From positions 1 to 64,000 of the forward strand of contig NZ_SIHI01000015.1 in assembly GCF_007859735.1 (NCBI RefSeq): a stretch of 64,000 nt of DNA, given 5' to 3'. A program made the position numbers and the translations under genes. A model generated the notes under the pieces. It was not told where the DNA came from. It worked only from the letters and a program-made list of their open reading frames with translations, and searched no databases. Source of the DNA: Thalassoglobus neptunius. Lineage in GTDB: Bacteria; Planctomycetota; Planctomycetia; Planctomycetales; Planctomycetaceae. Each line of letters starts with the position of its first letter. Positions within the stretch are counted from its first letter, which is position 1. Below, one piece after another: positions 26,232-36,179 of this stretch.

Positions 26232-29018
26232 GTGCGTCACGTCCGAATCGACTCCGCAAAAGAACCAAAAGGTTTCTTTCAAAAGCGTGACCCATGGGGG
26301 CACGGGCTGGCACTGTGGATTCTGGCGCTCATTCTCTTCGTTGCACCGCTCTCTGTGTCGTCGTTGCGTCACGTCCGTCTCGACAATGACGTCGAAAGCT
26401 GGCTCCCGGAGAAAGACCCGAGCGCTGCCGACTATCTCTGGTGCCGAGAGCATTTCCCCGAGGATGAAACGGTCATCCTCACGTGGGAAGGAAGCGTTGT
26501 GAATGATCCGCGTCTTCCCATTCTCGTCGGGAAACTGACCGGCAAAGAGGATGCGGATGGCGAAATGCGAGGAGGTCTTCCGTATGTGAAGTCCGTTCTC
26601 CATGCGGGTGATCTCGTTGAGCGAATGGTCGAGTTTGGAATCGATCAGAAGACCGCCATTGACCGACTTCAGGGAACGTTGGTGGGTCTCGGACGATTAA
26701 AGGTTCGCCTGACCGAAGCGGGTCGTGAAGATCTCAGTCGCTCGCAAGAAGTCATTGTCAGCGGTGCGAAATCGATCTTCAATATTGATCTGGAAGTTCA
26801 GGAACCGATCGGGCATTGGGAACCGAACGAAAACGATGAGGCGGAGTTCCATCGGCTCTCGGACATTTACGCAATGCATGCGGAGTCCGATCTCGAGTCA
26901 ACAGACCTCGGAGGCCATGACTTCCAGATTACCTGGAAAGGAATGGCAAGCCACCACGAATTGCGCGATGCCGTCTCGGATTGGATTCAGTCAGTCACGT
27001 CTCCGTCGGGAGAGCCGCTCGTCGAAGAATGTTATCGAGCAGTCGGTTCCCCGATTGCCGTGGTCGTCGCTCTGTCGGATGCAGGGAGAGCCGAAAAGAA
27101 CGCAGCAATCGCAGCCATTCGGCAAGCTGCTCTCGGCTCATTCGTCCCGGAGACAGATCTGATTGTCAGCGGCCGCGTCGTGGCGGGAACTGAGTTAAAC
27201 AACGGCGTGATTCAAGCTGCATGGAACCCCGCAGCGACAAACCCGCTCAAGAAGTCCGTCATTCTCCTTTCCGGATTCGTCGGAATTGTGTTCGCTCTGA
27301 TTTCCTTGAAGAGTCTTCGCCTCGGTGCTCTGGTCATCTTCGTTGCGTATTACGCTGCACTGTTGGGAATGTCGATGGTTCCACTGACTGGTGGATCGAT
27401 GAACATGGTCCTGATTGTCATGCCGACGCTTTTGATGGTGCTCGCACTCTCGGGTGCCATTCATGTTGCCAATTACTGGAAGCATGCTGTCTGGGAGAAC
27501 CCAAAGACGGCAGTTGCGGAAGCAACTCGCATGGCGTCTCAACCTTGCCTAATGGCAGCCTTCACAACATCGCTGGGACTGGTATCGCTCATGAACAGCG
27601 ATCTTGTTCCGGTCCGAAACTTCGGTCTGTACGCCTCCATCGGTTGCATGATTTCCGTATGTATGGTGCTCTACGGGCTCCCCGCGCTCTTGCAAATGGT
27701 TCCCCTGAAACGGGTCGAGCCAAGCGAAGTGAATCCCGCCCGATGGATCTGGTTTGGGAATCTGATCTGCCGACAATGGCTGCCGATCGGAACTGTGACA
27801 CTTGTCGTCGCGGTAGCATGCACGATTGGTCTCAGATATTTTGATGTCGAAACCAAGGTCATCAAATACTTCCCCGAGAGTTCGCAAGTGGTCCAGGATT
27901 ACCAGTTGATCGAGGACACTCTCGCCGGGATCAGTCCGATTGAAGTTCTCGTTCGGTTCAATGCTCAGGGACAGGAAGACTTTGGTTTTCTGGAGCGGCT
28001 CGAAATCGTTCGCAAAGTCGAATCCTCTCTGCACGAGCATCCTGAAGTGAGTGGAACCTTGTCGCTGGCAAGTTTTCAGCCTGTAAGGAAAAAGCCGGGC
28101 GACGATGCCAGCGTTCGAGAGAAGATCTTCTTCAATAGGCGCTCCAATCAAACCGAACGCCGCGTCAAGTCTGGCGACATGCAGCAGGCTGCCAACTTCC
28201 TGACGATGAACCGCCTCCCCCAGGAGAACGGGGACGAGCTCTGGAGAATCAATGCTCAGGCCGCTGTTCTGACAGACGCGGACTACACTGCACTGACGCA
28301 GGAATTGAGCGACCGAGTCGAGGAAGTGATTCATGCGGAACCGAACATTGATCACGTTGTGACCGGAACAGTTCCGTTGTTCCTGCGGACTCAGAACGCC
28401 GTTCTCGAAAGCCTGATCTGGAGCTCACTTCTGGCATTCGGCATGATCGCGGCAGTCATGGTTTGGGTGCTGCGAGATCCGTTTGCGGGCCTGATCTCGA
28501 TGATTCCGAATCTTCTTCCGGTGGTCGCTGTGTTCGGGCTCGTCTCCTGGTTCGGACAACGAATCGATATTGGAACGATGGTCACAGCGTCCGTCGCTAT
28601 GGGGATTGCTGTTGATGGGACGCTGCACCTGCTCACCTGGTTCAAAGATGGATTGCAGCGAGGGAAGACCCGACAGGAATCTGTGATCAACGCGCTGTCG
28701 CACTGCGGACCCGCCATGTGGCAAACGAGCGCTGCGGTCGGAGTTGGCCTGCTGGTGCTATTTCCTGCGGAATTGTTGTTGATCAGCCGATTTGGATGGT
28801 TAATGGCCACTCTCATCGGGGCGGCCTTCATCGGAGACATGGTGCTCTTGCCCTGCATGCTTGTCGGGCCGTTGGGAATCCTCCTCGAACGACGTCTTCG
28901 AAAAGATCCTCCGTCCGCAGACTGCGACTCTCAGGACGAGCACGAGCCCGAAGCGATTCCTTCGCATCACCTTCCGCTGTCTCCACAACACGCGCACGAC
29001 TCGCGATACGTCGGATAA
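26232..29018 (+). CDS. MMPL/RND superfamily transporter
   Basis: A membrane protein of 928 residues with the RND layout. There is one N-terminal helix (ALWILALILFVAPLS), an extracytoplasmic domain (LDNDVESWLPEKDPSA is the usual entry), a helix bundle from about 340 to 500, a second extracytoplasmic domain (about 520-720), and a second bundle to about 890. Two SSD-like halves are visible, as in MmpL and HpnN proteins. Substrates of this branch are often lipids or hopanoids; the one here is unknown. GGAGG at 26221 gives good spacing to the GTG at 26232; a GTG at 26229 is also possible. The cytoplasmic tail is acidic and His-rich. Confidence 0.9.
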   Translation: MRHVRIDSAKEPKGFFQKRDPWGHGLALWILALILFVAPLSVSSLRHVRLDNDVESWLPEKDPSAADYLWCREHFPEDETVILTWEGSVVNDPRLPILVGKLTGKEDADGEMRGGLPYVKSVLHAGDLVERMVEFGIDQKTAIDRLQGTLVGLGRLKVRLTEAGREDLSRSQEVIVSGAKSIFNIDLEVQEPIGHWEPNENDEAEFHRLSDIYAMHAESDLESTDLGGHDFQITWKGMASHHELRDAVSDWIQSVTSPSGEPLVEECYRAVGSPIAVVVALSDAGRAEKNAAIAAIRQAALGSFVPETDLIVSGRVVAGTELNNGVIQAAWNPAATNPLKKSVILLSGFVGIVFALISLKSLRLGALVIFVAYYAALLGMSMVPLTGGSMNMVLIVMPTLLMVLALSGAIHVANYWKHAVWENPKTAVAEATRMASQPCLMAAFTTSLGLVSLMNSDLVPVRNFGLYASIGCMISVCMVLYGLPALLQMVPLKRVEPSEVNPARWIWFGNLICRQWLPIGTVTLVVAVACTIGLRYFDVETKVIKYFPESSQVVQDYQLIEDTLAGISPIEVLVRFNAQGQEDFGFLERLEIVRKVESSLHEHPEVSGTLSLASFQPVRKKPGDDASVREKIFFNRRSNQTERRVKSGDMQQAANFLTMNRLPQENGDELWRINAQAAVLTDADYTALTQELSDRVEEVIHAEPNIDHVVTGTVPLFLRTQNAVLESLIWSSLLAFGMIAAVMVWVLRDPFAGLISMIPNLLPVVAVFGLVSWFGQRIDIGTMVTASVAMGIAVDGTLHLLTWFKDGLQRGKTRQESVINALSHCGPAMWQTSAAVGVGLLVLFPAELLLISRFGWLMATLIGAAFIGDMVLLPCMLVGPLGILLERRLRKDPPSADCDSQDEHEPEAIPSHHLPLSPQHAHDSRYVG

Positions 29019-29321
29019 AGAATCCCGTTTCTTCGAGTGTGACGCACTCTCTGATGAGCGAAGACGACGCGGTCCGCGAGGCAGATTGCTCGACGATTTT
29101 CGCGTGTTTGTCAGGAATTTCGGAGACGCGCAAGGATGAACTGCTGCGAGAATCGAGACATTCTGTCTCCTGTGTCCCTCACGAAAACAGCATTCGGACG
29201 TTATAATCAAGTGTTTGCGTTCGTCCTGTGATTCAATTGCAAGATCGTTTCGAGAGGTGTTTCTCGGACAGTCTCTCAGCTCGCGCAGTTACCTTCTTCT
29301 GATGACCTCGGTCTTTCCGCC
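29019..29321. other. Intergenic stretch upstream of rluB
   Basis: 303 bases with no credible gene. A perfect TATAAT at 29202-29207 is the only notable element. Confidence 0.5.
29202..29207 (+). promoter_or_regulatory. Possible -10 box for rluB
   Basis: TATAAT lies 114 bases before the rluB start. The -35 position at 17-18 bases spacing reads TCACGA/CTCACG, which is weak, so this is only a candidate. Confidence 0.35.
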
Positions 29322-30302
29322 ATGTCTCAACCCGCAGATGACAATCCAGTTGTGCCCGGAATGCGACTTCAAAGATACCTCGCTCAATGCGGCTTGGGAT
29401 CTCGTCGCGAATGCGAAGAATTGATTTCCGCAGGTCGAGTGGAAATTGATGGCAAAACCGTGACCAAATTGGGAGCGAACGTCCGTCCATCAATGCAAAC
29501 TGTGACTCTTGATGGCGAGAAGCTGAAGCTTGAACGCAAGAAGTACTATCTCCTCAACAAGCCACCGGGGTTCTTGTGTACGGCGAGTGATCCCCAGGGA
29601 CGGCCGACAGTTTTCGAACTCTTCCCACCGGATGGTCCAAGGCTGTTCAGTGTCGGGCGTTTGGACGAGAACACCACCGGTTTGTTAATCGTGACGAATG
29701 ACGGAGACCTCGCTCAAAAGCTGGCCCACCCGCGCTATCACATTCACCGAATCTACCGGGCTCAGGTTGCTGGTCATCCTAAGCGAGAAGTTTTCGAACA
29801 ACTCAAGGAGGGGCTGTTTTTCACCGAAGGAAAGTTCAAGGTTCACAACATCAAGCCGATCAAGAAACAGGGACGCAGTTCCTGGGTCGAGATCACCATG
29901 ACCGAAGGACAGAACCGCGAAGTTCGACGGCTGCTTGCCCGAACCGGTCACAAGGTGATGAAATTGGAACGGATCGGCTTTGGCCCGATTCGTCTCGGTC
30001 GCGTTCCGCTTGGGCTCTTTCGTGAATTGCGAAAAGATGAACTTGGGAAGTTGATTGAACTCATCACGCGAGCACAAACGCAAAGCCCGCGGCAAACAAA
30101 GAAACGTCCCGGCAAAAAAACAGCTTCAGGGCGATCGGGAGCGAGTGGAAAAGCGAAGTCTCGCGGACGTGCGAGCGCATCGAGTGAGTTCGGGACGAGC
30201 GAAAACTCGCGGACGAAGAAAGCTCCCGCGAAGAAGCGACCACGCTCCGGAGGCCCATCTCGGGGCAAAGGCCGAGGATCGCGCGGACCGAAGAGACCAT
30301 AA
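29322..30302 (+). CDS. rluB: rRNA pseudouridine synthase, RluB/RsuA type
   Basis: This enzyme converts a uridine of 23S (RluB) or 16S (RsuA) rRNA to pseudouridine. The 326 residues hold an N-terminal S4 domain (about 14-60; RLQRYLAQCGLGSRRE), then the synthase domain with the catalytic D115 in GRLDENTTGLL. The motif EGQNREVRRLLARTGHKV is typical of the RluB/RluE/RluF/RsuA branch. From about residue 255 a 70-residue tail is very rich in Lys, Arg, Ser and Gly and is probably disordered and RNA-binding. The choice of RluB over RsuA is by overall resemblance and is not certain. Confidence 0.9.
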   Translation: MSQPADDNPVVPGMRLQRYLAQCGLGSRRECEELISAGRVEIDGKTVTKLGANVRPSMQTVTLDGEKLKLERKKYYLLNKPPGFLCTASDPQGRPTVFELFPPDGPRLFSVGRLDENTTGLLIVTNDGDLAQKLAHPRYHIHRIYRAQVAGHPKREVFEQLKEGLFFTEGKFKVHNIKPIKKQGRSSWVEITMTEGQNREVRRLLARTGHKVMKLERIGFGPIRLGRVPLGLFRELRKDELGKLIELITRAQTQSPRQTKKRPGKKTASGRSGASGKAKSRGRASASSEFGTSENSRTKKAPAKKRPRSGGPSRGKGRGSRGPKRP

Positions 30303-30352
30303 TCTCGGATTGATGGTCAGCGGGCACTGTTCTTATCGAACGCGAATTGACG

Positions 30353-31579
30353 TTATCGAAACTGATGCCCCTTCGGGACAACGGTGATTCCGCAGTCAGT
30401 CGTTGTCAGACCATTCCGGCGGTCCTGCTCGGGGTCGATTCCGATCGTCATGTCGTTCGGAATGCTGACATTCTTGTCGATGATGGCGTTCGAGATTTGT
30501 GCAGACCGTCCGACTTGAACGCCTTCAAAGAGAATGGAGTTCACGACCGTCGCATAGCTGTTGATTCGCACAGACTGTGAAATCACGGAGTGTGTGACTT
30601 CGCCTCCAGAGATAATACTGCCGGGACCGACGAGGCTGTCCATCGCGTGACCGACTCGCTTCGGCTCTGCATCATGGTCGGCAAAGACAAACTTGGGAGG
30701 GGGTACGGGCGGATGATATCCTCGGATCGGCCACGTCGAGTCATAGAGATTCAGCTGCGGTTCGACCGAGACCAGATCCATACTCGCTTGATAGTATGAC
30801 TCCAGAGTGCCGACATCTCTCCAGTACATGGGGCCGTCCCCATCTTCGTTCCTGACGGGATAAGCCCGCACCTGACTGCTTTGAATCATGTGTGGAATGA
30901 GATCCTTCCCGAAGTCGTGCGAACTCTTGGGGATGGCAGCATCACGACAAAGTTCATCGAAGAGAAATGATGACTTGAACGCATAGATTCCCATCGAAGC
31001 CAGGCAACGATCGGGATCTCCGGGAATCGGAAATGGGGCGTCTGGTTTTTCTTCGAATCGACGAACCCAGCGGTTCTCGTCGATTCCCATGACACCGAAA
31101 GCACGACCTTCTTCAAGTCCGACCGGGAGGCATGCGATGGAGCAATCTGCGTCCGCTTCGATGAGATCCTGCAGGAAACTGGAGTAGTCCATCCGGTAAA
31201 TATGGTCTCCTGAGAGAATCAGAATGTACTGAGGAGCGGATTGCTCAATCGTATAAATATTCTGATAGACAGCGTCTGCGGTGCCACGATACCAGTGTTC
31301 ACCCACGCGCTGTTGAGGAGGCAGAACATCAATGAATTCATTCAATTCACGACAGAGAAAATGCCAGCCCAGATTGATGTGCCGGTCGAGACTGGCGCCT
31401 TTGTACTGCGTCAACACGAGGATTCTTCGAAGTCCACTGTTGATACAGTTCGAGAGAACGAAGTCGATGATTCGATAGATCCCACCGAACGGGACCGACG
31501 GTTTCGAGCGATCCAGTGTCAATGGTTCCAGCCGGGATCCTTTTCCTCCTGCAAGAACCAGAGTGAGAACATTTTGCAT
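30353..31579 (-). CDS. glgC: Glucose-1-phosphate adenylyltransferase
   Basis: This enzyme makes ADP-glucose, the committed step of glycogen synthesis. The 408 residues begin with the nucleotide-binding loop LVLAGGKGSRLEPLT. They continue with KPSVPFGGIYRIIDFVLSNC, SGDHIYRMDYS and the sugar-binding FEEKP, and end in a left-handed beta-helix (GGEVTHSVISQSVRI onward). The start is placed at the ATG at 31579, where the family normally begins; an ATG 15 bases and a TTG 69 bases upstream are in frame. No other glycogen gene adjoins it. rluB ends 50 bases away on the other strand. Confidence 0.96.
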   Translation of the reverse strand: MQNVLTLVLAGGKGSRLEPLTLDRSKPSVPFGGIYRIIDFVLSNCINSGLRRILVLTQYKGASLDRHINLGWHFLCRELNEFIDVLPPQQRVGEHWYRGTADAVYQNIYTIEQSAPQYILILSGDHIYRMDYSSFLQDLIEADADCSIACLPVGLEEGRAFGVMGIDENRWVRRFEEKPDAPFPIPGDPDRCLASMGIYAFKSSFLFDELCRDAAIPKSSHDFGKDLIPHMIQSSQVRAYPVRNEDGDGPMYWRDVGTLESYYQASMDLVSVEPQLNLYDSTWPIRGYHPPVPPPKFVFADHDAEPKRVGHAMDSLVGPGSIISGGEVTHSVISQSVRINSYATVVNSILFEGVQVGRSAQISNAIIDKNVSIPNDMTIGIDPEQDRRNGLTTTDCGITVVPKGHQFR

Positions 31580-31816
31580 CGGCTTGTCTTCCATCAAGCT
31601 GTCAAAGTAGCAACGCGCCTCAGCTTCATTTGTAACAAGATTCGACAAGCGATCCCATCACAGGAGAAATTCGGTCACTGGTTCGTCATCGTTTTTCACG
31701 ATTGGGAAGAGCGATTCCAGTGTGTCCACGTACAATTGAGAAGATGACGCACCCCCTGCGCTCACCTTTTATTAGAAGAATGATTCGCCTGCGTTCTTCG
31801 AAATGAGATCGGGTTG

Positions 31817-33706
31817 CTATTGATCAGTGGTACTGGAAGATTCGGGCGAGTCGTCGTTCTTGGTCTCCGTCCCAGTTTCCGTGTTTGTGTCAGTGACCGA
31901 GTCGGTGTCTAAGTCAGTTGTTGTTGCAAGCTCTGATGGATCAGATTCCGGGGCGGCGGAATCATTCGCACTGATGTCATAGCATGCCACCTCGGTCGCG
32001 TTGCGAACAAACACTTTTCCCCGGGCCATCGCGAGCGGATTCCAGGTTTTGATGTTTTCGGAAAGAACCTGCAGTTCGCCAAGGACAGTCAGCTCTTCAG
32101 GATTGGGGTCGACCAGAACGAGCTGTCCTTTTTCCGTGAGGATCACGAGCTTTCCGTTCGAGAGCAAAAGCTGGCCGTGGCCGTACTTTCCTCGAAGTCC
32201 GGTCCGGCCGCCTTTCCACTGTCGATCTCCGTTCTCCGGATCGATACAAGCCATGATTCCTTCGTCCAGCCCGTAGATGAAGCCATCGGTGAAGATCGGG
32301 CTGCTGAACTTGCAACGCATTCTCAGCGACGGTTTGTCCCAGACTTCTGAGAGGTTCCACTCGTCTCCGTTCTTCTCAATGTGAAGCATGACCGACCCTT
32401 TTCCGTAGCCGGCCGAAATCATGACGTGATCATTTTCGAAGACGAGCGGTTGCGCCACGTTGATATGATCGCCAGCCACGAACGGGTAAGACCAGTACTG
32501 TTCGCCGTTCTCAGGATTGTGGCCACGAAAAGCGGTTCCATCAAAGTTGAGGATCACCGTTTCGCCAGCCAGATCGGCAAGCATCGGTGAAGAGTAACCC
32601 GGGTGCGAGGTCCCATCGATTCCTTCGATCGCAGCAGCTCCGGTTCCGAATTCCTCGATTTCAGTATTGGGATCAGGCAGCGCCTTCCCATACCACGCGA
32701 TCTCTCCGGTTTCGATGTCGTAGGCGACCAGTCCTCCTCCTTCGGGCATCACGCCGTCAGCATTCGTCACTCCACCAATGTTGGCGATGACTGTGTTTCC
32801 AAACACGAGCGGAGAAGACGTCATCGCCCAGATTGTGTTGGGGATCTGAAATTGTTGAAGAGTATGCACGTGCCAGATAGGGGCTCCGGTTTTCAGATCA
32901 AGCTTGAACAGATCTCCAAAACCGCCGAAGGCGTAAACAGCACCCTCATGAATTGTCGGAGTTGAGCGCGGTCCCGGCCCACCCATTGCTTCGACAAAAC
33001 TCGCGGGATACTGATGGACCCAGAACTCTCGACCGGTTTCCGTGTCGTAACAGACGACAGCTTCGTCCAGCCCACGCTGTTCCATTGTGATGAGTTGACG
33101 CCCGAGAATTGAGAAGGAGGAGTATCCGCCTCCGCAGGGATGTCTCCAAAGTTCTTCGGGAGGATTCGTTGACCAGTCGGTACGAAGTTCCGGACCGATG
33201 ACAACGCCGTCTCGATGAACTCCTCGGTACTCAGGCATGTCTGTTTCGCTCACCTCGGGAATCGTCAGTTCTGAGGCGTCAGCGGACTCTGCATTCGTGA
33301 GATGACTTGTCAGCCGTTCTTCTGCTGATTCGTCCCAGACATGACTGAAACGCGGTTTCATGTCGCCGTCGAAATCGATGGAACGGATGGAGGCTACCCA
33401 GCCTGCGATGAGCGCCACGACAGGAACGCCGATGATCAACATCGACTTTCGGGAGACGGGAGCGAACAGAAACCACCACCCGACAATGCAGATCGTTGAC
33501 AGCACAATCTGCGCGAAGGTGATGAGATTCTTAATCGCGTCGCCGAACGAGGGTTCCCAGAACGTCCACATCCCGATTTGCATGACGCCAAAGACGGCCA
33601 GCATTCCGATCAGCAAGCGGTCCGCCCAGCGAGCCAGCATCGATCGTGTCGGAGCCGGAGAATTGCTCGCGTCTGAAACTTCCGGAGTGTCAGTCTGCTC
33701 ATTCAT
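31817..33706 (-). CDS. Membrane-anchored PQQ-like beta-propeller protein
   Basis: The 629 residues start with a cytoplasmic tail. Three transmembrane helices follow (about 31-49, 58-81 and 89-106), then a beta-propeller (about 160-575) with repeated units such as CYDTETGREFWVHQY, AYDIETGEIAWYG and IDPENGDRQWKGG. A Thr/Asp/Glu-rich tail closes the protein. Proteins of this type are common in Planctomycetota and usually carry labels such as outer membrane protein assembly factor BamB family or PQQ-binding-like. No PQQ-dehydrogenase active site is evident. The propeller should face outside the cytoplasmic membrane. Confidence 0.85.
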   Translation of the reverse strand: MNEQTDTPEVSDASNSPAPTRSMLARWADRLLIGMLAVFGVMQIGMWTFWEPSFGDAIKNLITFAQIVLSTICIVGWWFLFAPVSRKSMLIIGVPVVALIAGWVASIRSIDFDGDMKPRFSHVWDESAEERLTSHLTNAESADASELTIPEVSETDMPEYRGVHRDGVVIGPELRTDWSTNPPEELWRHPCGGGYSSFSILGRQLITMEQRGLDEAVVCYDTETGREFWVHQYPASFVEAMGGPGPRSTPTIHEGAVYAFGGFGDLFKLDLKTGAPIWHVHTLQQFQIPNTIWAMTSSPLVFGNTVIANIGGVTNADGVMPEGGGLVAYDIETGEIAWYGKALPDPNTEIEEFGTGAAAIEGIDGTSHPGYSSPMLADLAGETVILNFDGTAFRGHNPENGEQYWSYPFVAGDHINVAQPLVFENDHVMISAGYGKGSVMLHIEKNGDEWNLSEVWDKPSLRMRCKFSSPIFTDGFIYGLDEGIMACIDPENGDRQWKGGRTGLRGKYGHGQLLLSNGKLVILTEKGQLVLVDPNPEELTVLGELQVLSENIKTWNPLAMARGKVFVRNATEVACYDISANDSAAPESDPSELATTTDLDTDSVTDTNTETGTETKNDDSPESSSTTDQ

Positions 33707-33997
33707 GAGTCAGCTCAATTTCAGGTTTGAAGTAATGAATTCCGCGATGGGAAGAAACAAGATCGACGTTTGGATTCGATCGCCTCTTCCCATCCTTCGA
33801 CGTCAACACGTTCGATCAGAATCGTTTCGTTTCGAATCACGCAGGTTGGTCGTAGACCGTATGTTCAAGCGATGACAACACATCTCAGGAACATCACGCG
33901 ACTCGGCACTTGATCACAGAAACGTCGAGATCAGCATCAAAGCATCGATGTGAGAAGCATCGCGCGGGACTCTCTTTTCGTCAAGCAGCAAAGTCCG

Positions 33998-35119
33998 TCA
34001 ACCGGTCGTCCTCTCAAGAAAACTTCCCGGCAAGCGACGAACGAGGCGTTTCATTTCGAGGACGGTAATTGTCGATAAAACTCGTGCAGTGGGCATTTGG
34101 GATTGGGCGAGCACCTGATCGATCGGAGTCGCGACCGTGTCGACAAGATTTAAGATCGCCCGTTCCTGTTCGTTAAGATTTAACTCACGAGGTGTGTGGA
34201 TTTCCTGGTCGTGATCGGTTTTCAGAGGAGAACTGAGTGGAGCAAGCGATTCCAGAACGTCATCGAAATTGCGAACGAGTGTTGCACCGTCGCGGATGAG
34301 ATTGTGGCATCCCAGACTCGCGGGCGTATCGATTCGTCCCGGAACAGCAAAGACTTCGCGGTTCTGCTCCATCGCATGCCGTGCGGTGTGAAGTGAACCG
34401 CTCTTCTCGCTCGCTTCGATGATAATAACGCCGAGGGACATTCCCGCGATGATTCGGTTCCGTTGCGGAAACAGTCCACGTTGGGGTCCGCGATCCAATG
34501 GAGACTCAGAGACGAGCGCGCCTTGATCAACAATTCTGCTGGCAAGATCGACATGCTCGGGCGGATAAGTTTTCAGGAGGCCCGTCGCACACACGGCAAT
34601 CGTGCGTCCACCCGCTTCGAGGGCACCAGTGTGGGCAGCTGCATCGATCCCTCGAGCCAATCCGCTGACCACAACGATTCCAGCACGCGCCAGTGCTCCG
34701 GCGAATCGATGTGCTTGGGTTCGTCCGTAATGGCTGCAACTTCGAGAACCAACAATCGCCACAGCGAGACGATCTTCAGGGAGCAAATTGCGACGGATCG
34801 AAAGGACGGGTGGCGGATCACTCGTTTCTTTGAGCGAAGCAGGGTACTCCGATGAGGAACGCGGAACGATGCGAATTCCGTGCTGATGGGCTTTTTCGAT
34901 TTCTTTACGTGCCTGTTCGAGACCGCTGTGTTTCGTAATCTCTGCGGAGACTTTTGGCCCAATTCCAGCGACATTTAACAGCTCTGATCCGGGAGCATTG
35001 AAGATAGCCTCTGCCGATCCGAATCGTTGAAAGAGAAGTGACTGGAGTCGCGGGCCAAGCCCGGAAATCAGATTCAACTGAACGGCGGCGAGCGTCTCTC
35101 GGTCGTCTTCGGGTTGCAT
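33998..35119 (-). CDS. dprA: DNA-processing protein DprA
   Basis: DprA (Smf) loads RecA on incoming single-stranded DNA during natural transformation. The 373 residues show an N-terminal helix-hairpin-helix/SAM-like part (LISGLGPRLQSLLFQRFG), a Rossmann-like core (AIVGSRSCSHYGRTQAHRFA, SGLARGIDAAAH, VPGRIDTPASLGCHNLI) and a C-terminal winged helix (about 305-365). All are complete. It starts 37 bases after the truB stop and is probably co-transcribed with it. 291 bases with no gene lie beyond its end (33707-33997). The presence of dprA alone does not prove competence. Confidence 0.95.
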   Translation of the reverse strand: MQPEDDRETLAAVQLNLISGLGPRLQSLLFQRFGSAEAIFNAPGSELLNVAGIGPKVSAEITKHSGLEQARKEIEKAHQHGIRIVPRSSSEYPASLKETSDPPPVLSIRRNLLPEDRLAVAIVGSRSCSHYGRTQAHRFAGALARAGIVVVSGLARGIDAAAHTGALEAGGRTIAVCATGLLKTYPPEHVDLASRIVDQGALVSESPLDRGPQRGLFPQRNRIIAGMSLGVIIIEASEKSGSLHTARHAMEQNREVFAVPGRIDTPASLGCHNLIRDGATLVRNFDDVLESLAPLSSPLKTDHDQEIHTPRELNLNEQERAILNLVDTVATPIDQVLAQSQMPTARVLSTITVLEMKRLVRRLPGSFLERTTG

Positions 35120-35156
35120 TGCCGATCCAGTTGAAGGCGGGGTTATCGGAGTTGGG

Positions 35157-36056
35157 TCAATTCACGGAAAACATCATCTTCGGGCGGAGCAACTCTTCGC
35201 GAACTTCAGCAATTCCGACGAGTTCCTCTTCTGCGTTGACCACAGCAATCGGAGCAGATTCTGAAATTCCATGCAAAGCAGATGCATCGATTTCCAAATC
35301 GGTGACACGAATTTTCTGCCCGAAGATTAACCGCTGAAGTGTCTGTTGGTCGACGACCAATCGCGGCAAATGGGGGAGTGCAGCAAGTGGAGGGATGACG
35401 GCTGCTTCGAAATCTTCACGAGACAGGTGTTCCACGTCGACGGCCTGATCAACATGAAAAGGTCCCACGCTGGTCCGTTCCAGGCTACTCATGACAGCTT
35501 CGGTTCCCAGCTTCTTCGCGATGTCCCGACCGAGTGATCGGACATATGTCCCCGTTCTGCATTCGAGCGTCAGTTCGAAAGACTTGTCGTCCAAGTCGGT
35601 CAATTCCAGTTTTTCAATCGTGACTGCCCGGGCTGGGATTTCGATATCCTCGCCGCGCCGGGCTGCTTTGTAAGCACGTTCTCCGTTCACTTTGATAGCG
35701 GAGTACACAGGCGGAATTTGTTCGATCGTCCCGGTGAACTCGGGAAGAATGGCTTCAATTTCTTCCCGGTTGGGAAGCCGGCTTCCGTCGAGATATTCGA
35801 GTTCTCCCTCAATGTCATCCGTGTTGCTTCGCACGCCCAACAGAAACCGTCCGCGGTACGATTTGTGATGTTGGTGAATGAGCGGCATCAGCCGGGTTGC
35901 AGGTCCGAGACAAACGACCAGAACACCCGTTGCCAAAGGATCTAATGTGCCAGCATGTCCGCATTTCACGCGGCGTCCGGCGAGACGGCTGACTCGATTC
36001 ACAACATCCCGCGACGTCCAGTCGCTTGGTTTGTTGAGGTTCAAAACTCCGAACAT
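35157..36056 (-). CDS. truB: tRNA pseudouridine(55) synthase
   Basis: TruB forms pseudouridine 55 in the T loop of tRNAs. The 299 residues hold GVLNLNKPSDWTSRD and the catalytic block GHAGTLDPLATG with D39, followed by YRGRFLLGVRSNTDDIEG and RTGTYVRSLGRDI. A short C-terminal extension follows; a PUA domain is not obvious. The start is placed at 36056 because AGGGAAG lies just before that ATG. A frame open upstream to 36095 would add 13 residues with no conservation. dprA follows directly. Confidence 0.95.
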   Translation of the reverse strand: MFGVLNLNKPSDWTSRDVVNRVSRLAGRRVKCGHAGTLDPLATGVLVVCLGPATRLMPLIHQHHKSYRGRFLLGVRSNTDDIEGELEYLDGSRLPNREEIEAILPEFTGTIEQIPPVYSAIKVNGERAYKAARRGEDIEIPARAVTIEKLELTDLDDKSFELTLECRTGTYVRSLGRDIAKKLGTEAVMSSLERTSVGPFHVDQAVDVEHLSREDFEAAVIPPLAALPHLPRLVVDQQTLQRLIFGQKIRVTDLEIDASALHGISESAPIAVVNAEEELVGIAEVREELLRPKMMFSVN

Positions 36057-36179
36057 AACTTCCCTGAAAGGTCTTTTCTTCAACGCAGAATTCAAATGAA
36101 CCTCGAATGGCTCATTTTCGATGAGGGTCTTCGATTGGAGGCCTCGCGGATTCGCCGACGGCTCTCTGACTGATGGCTT

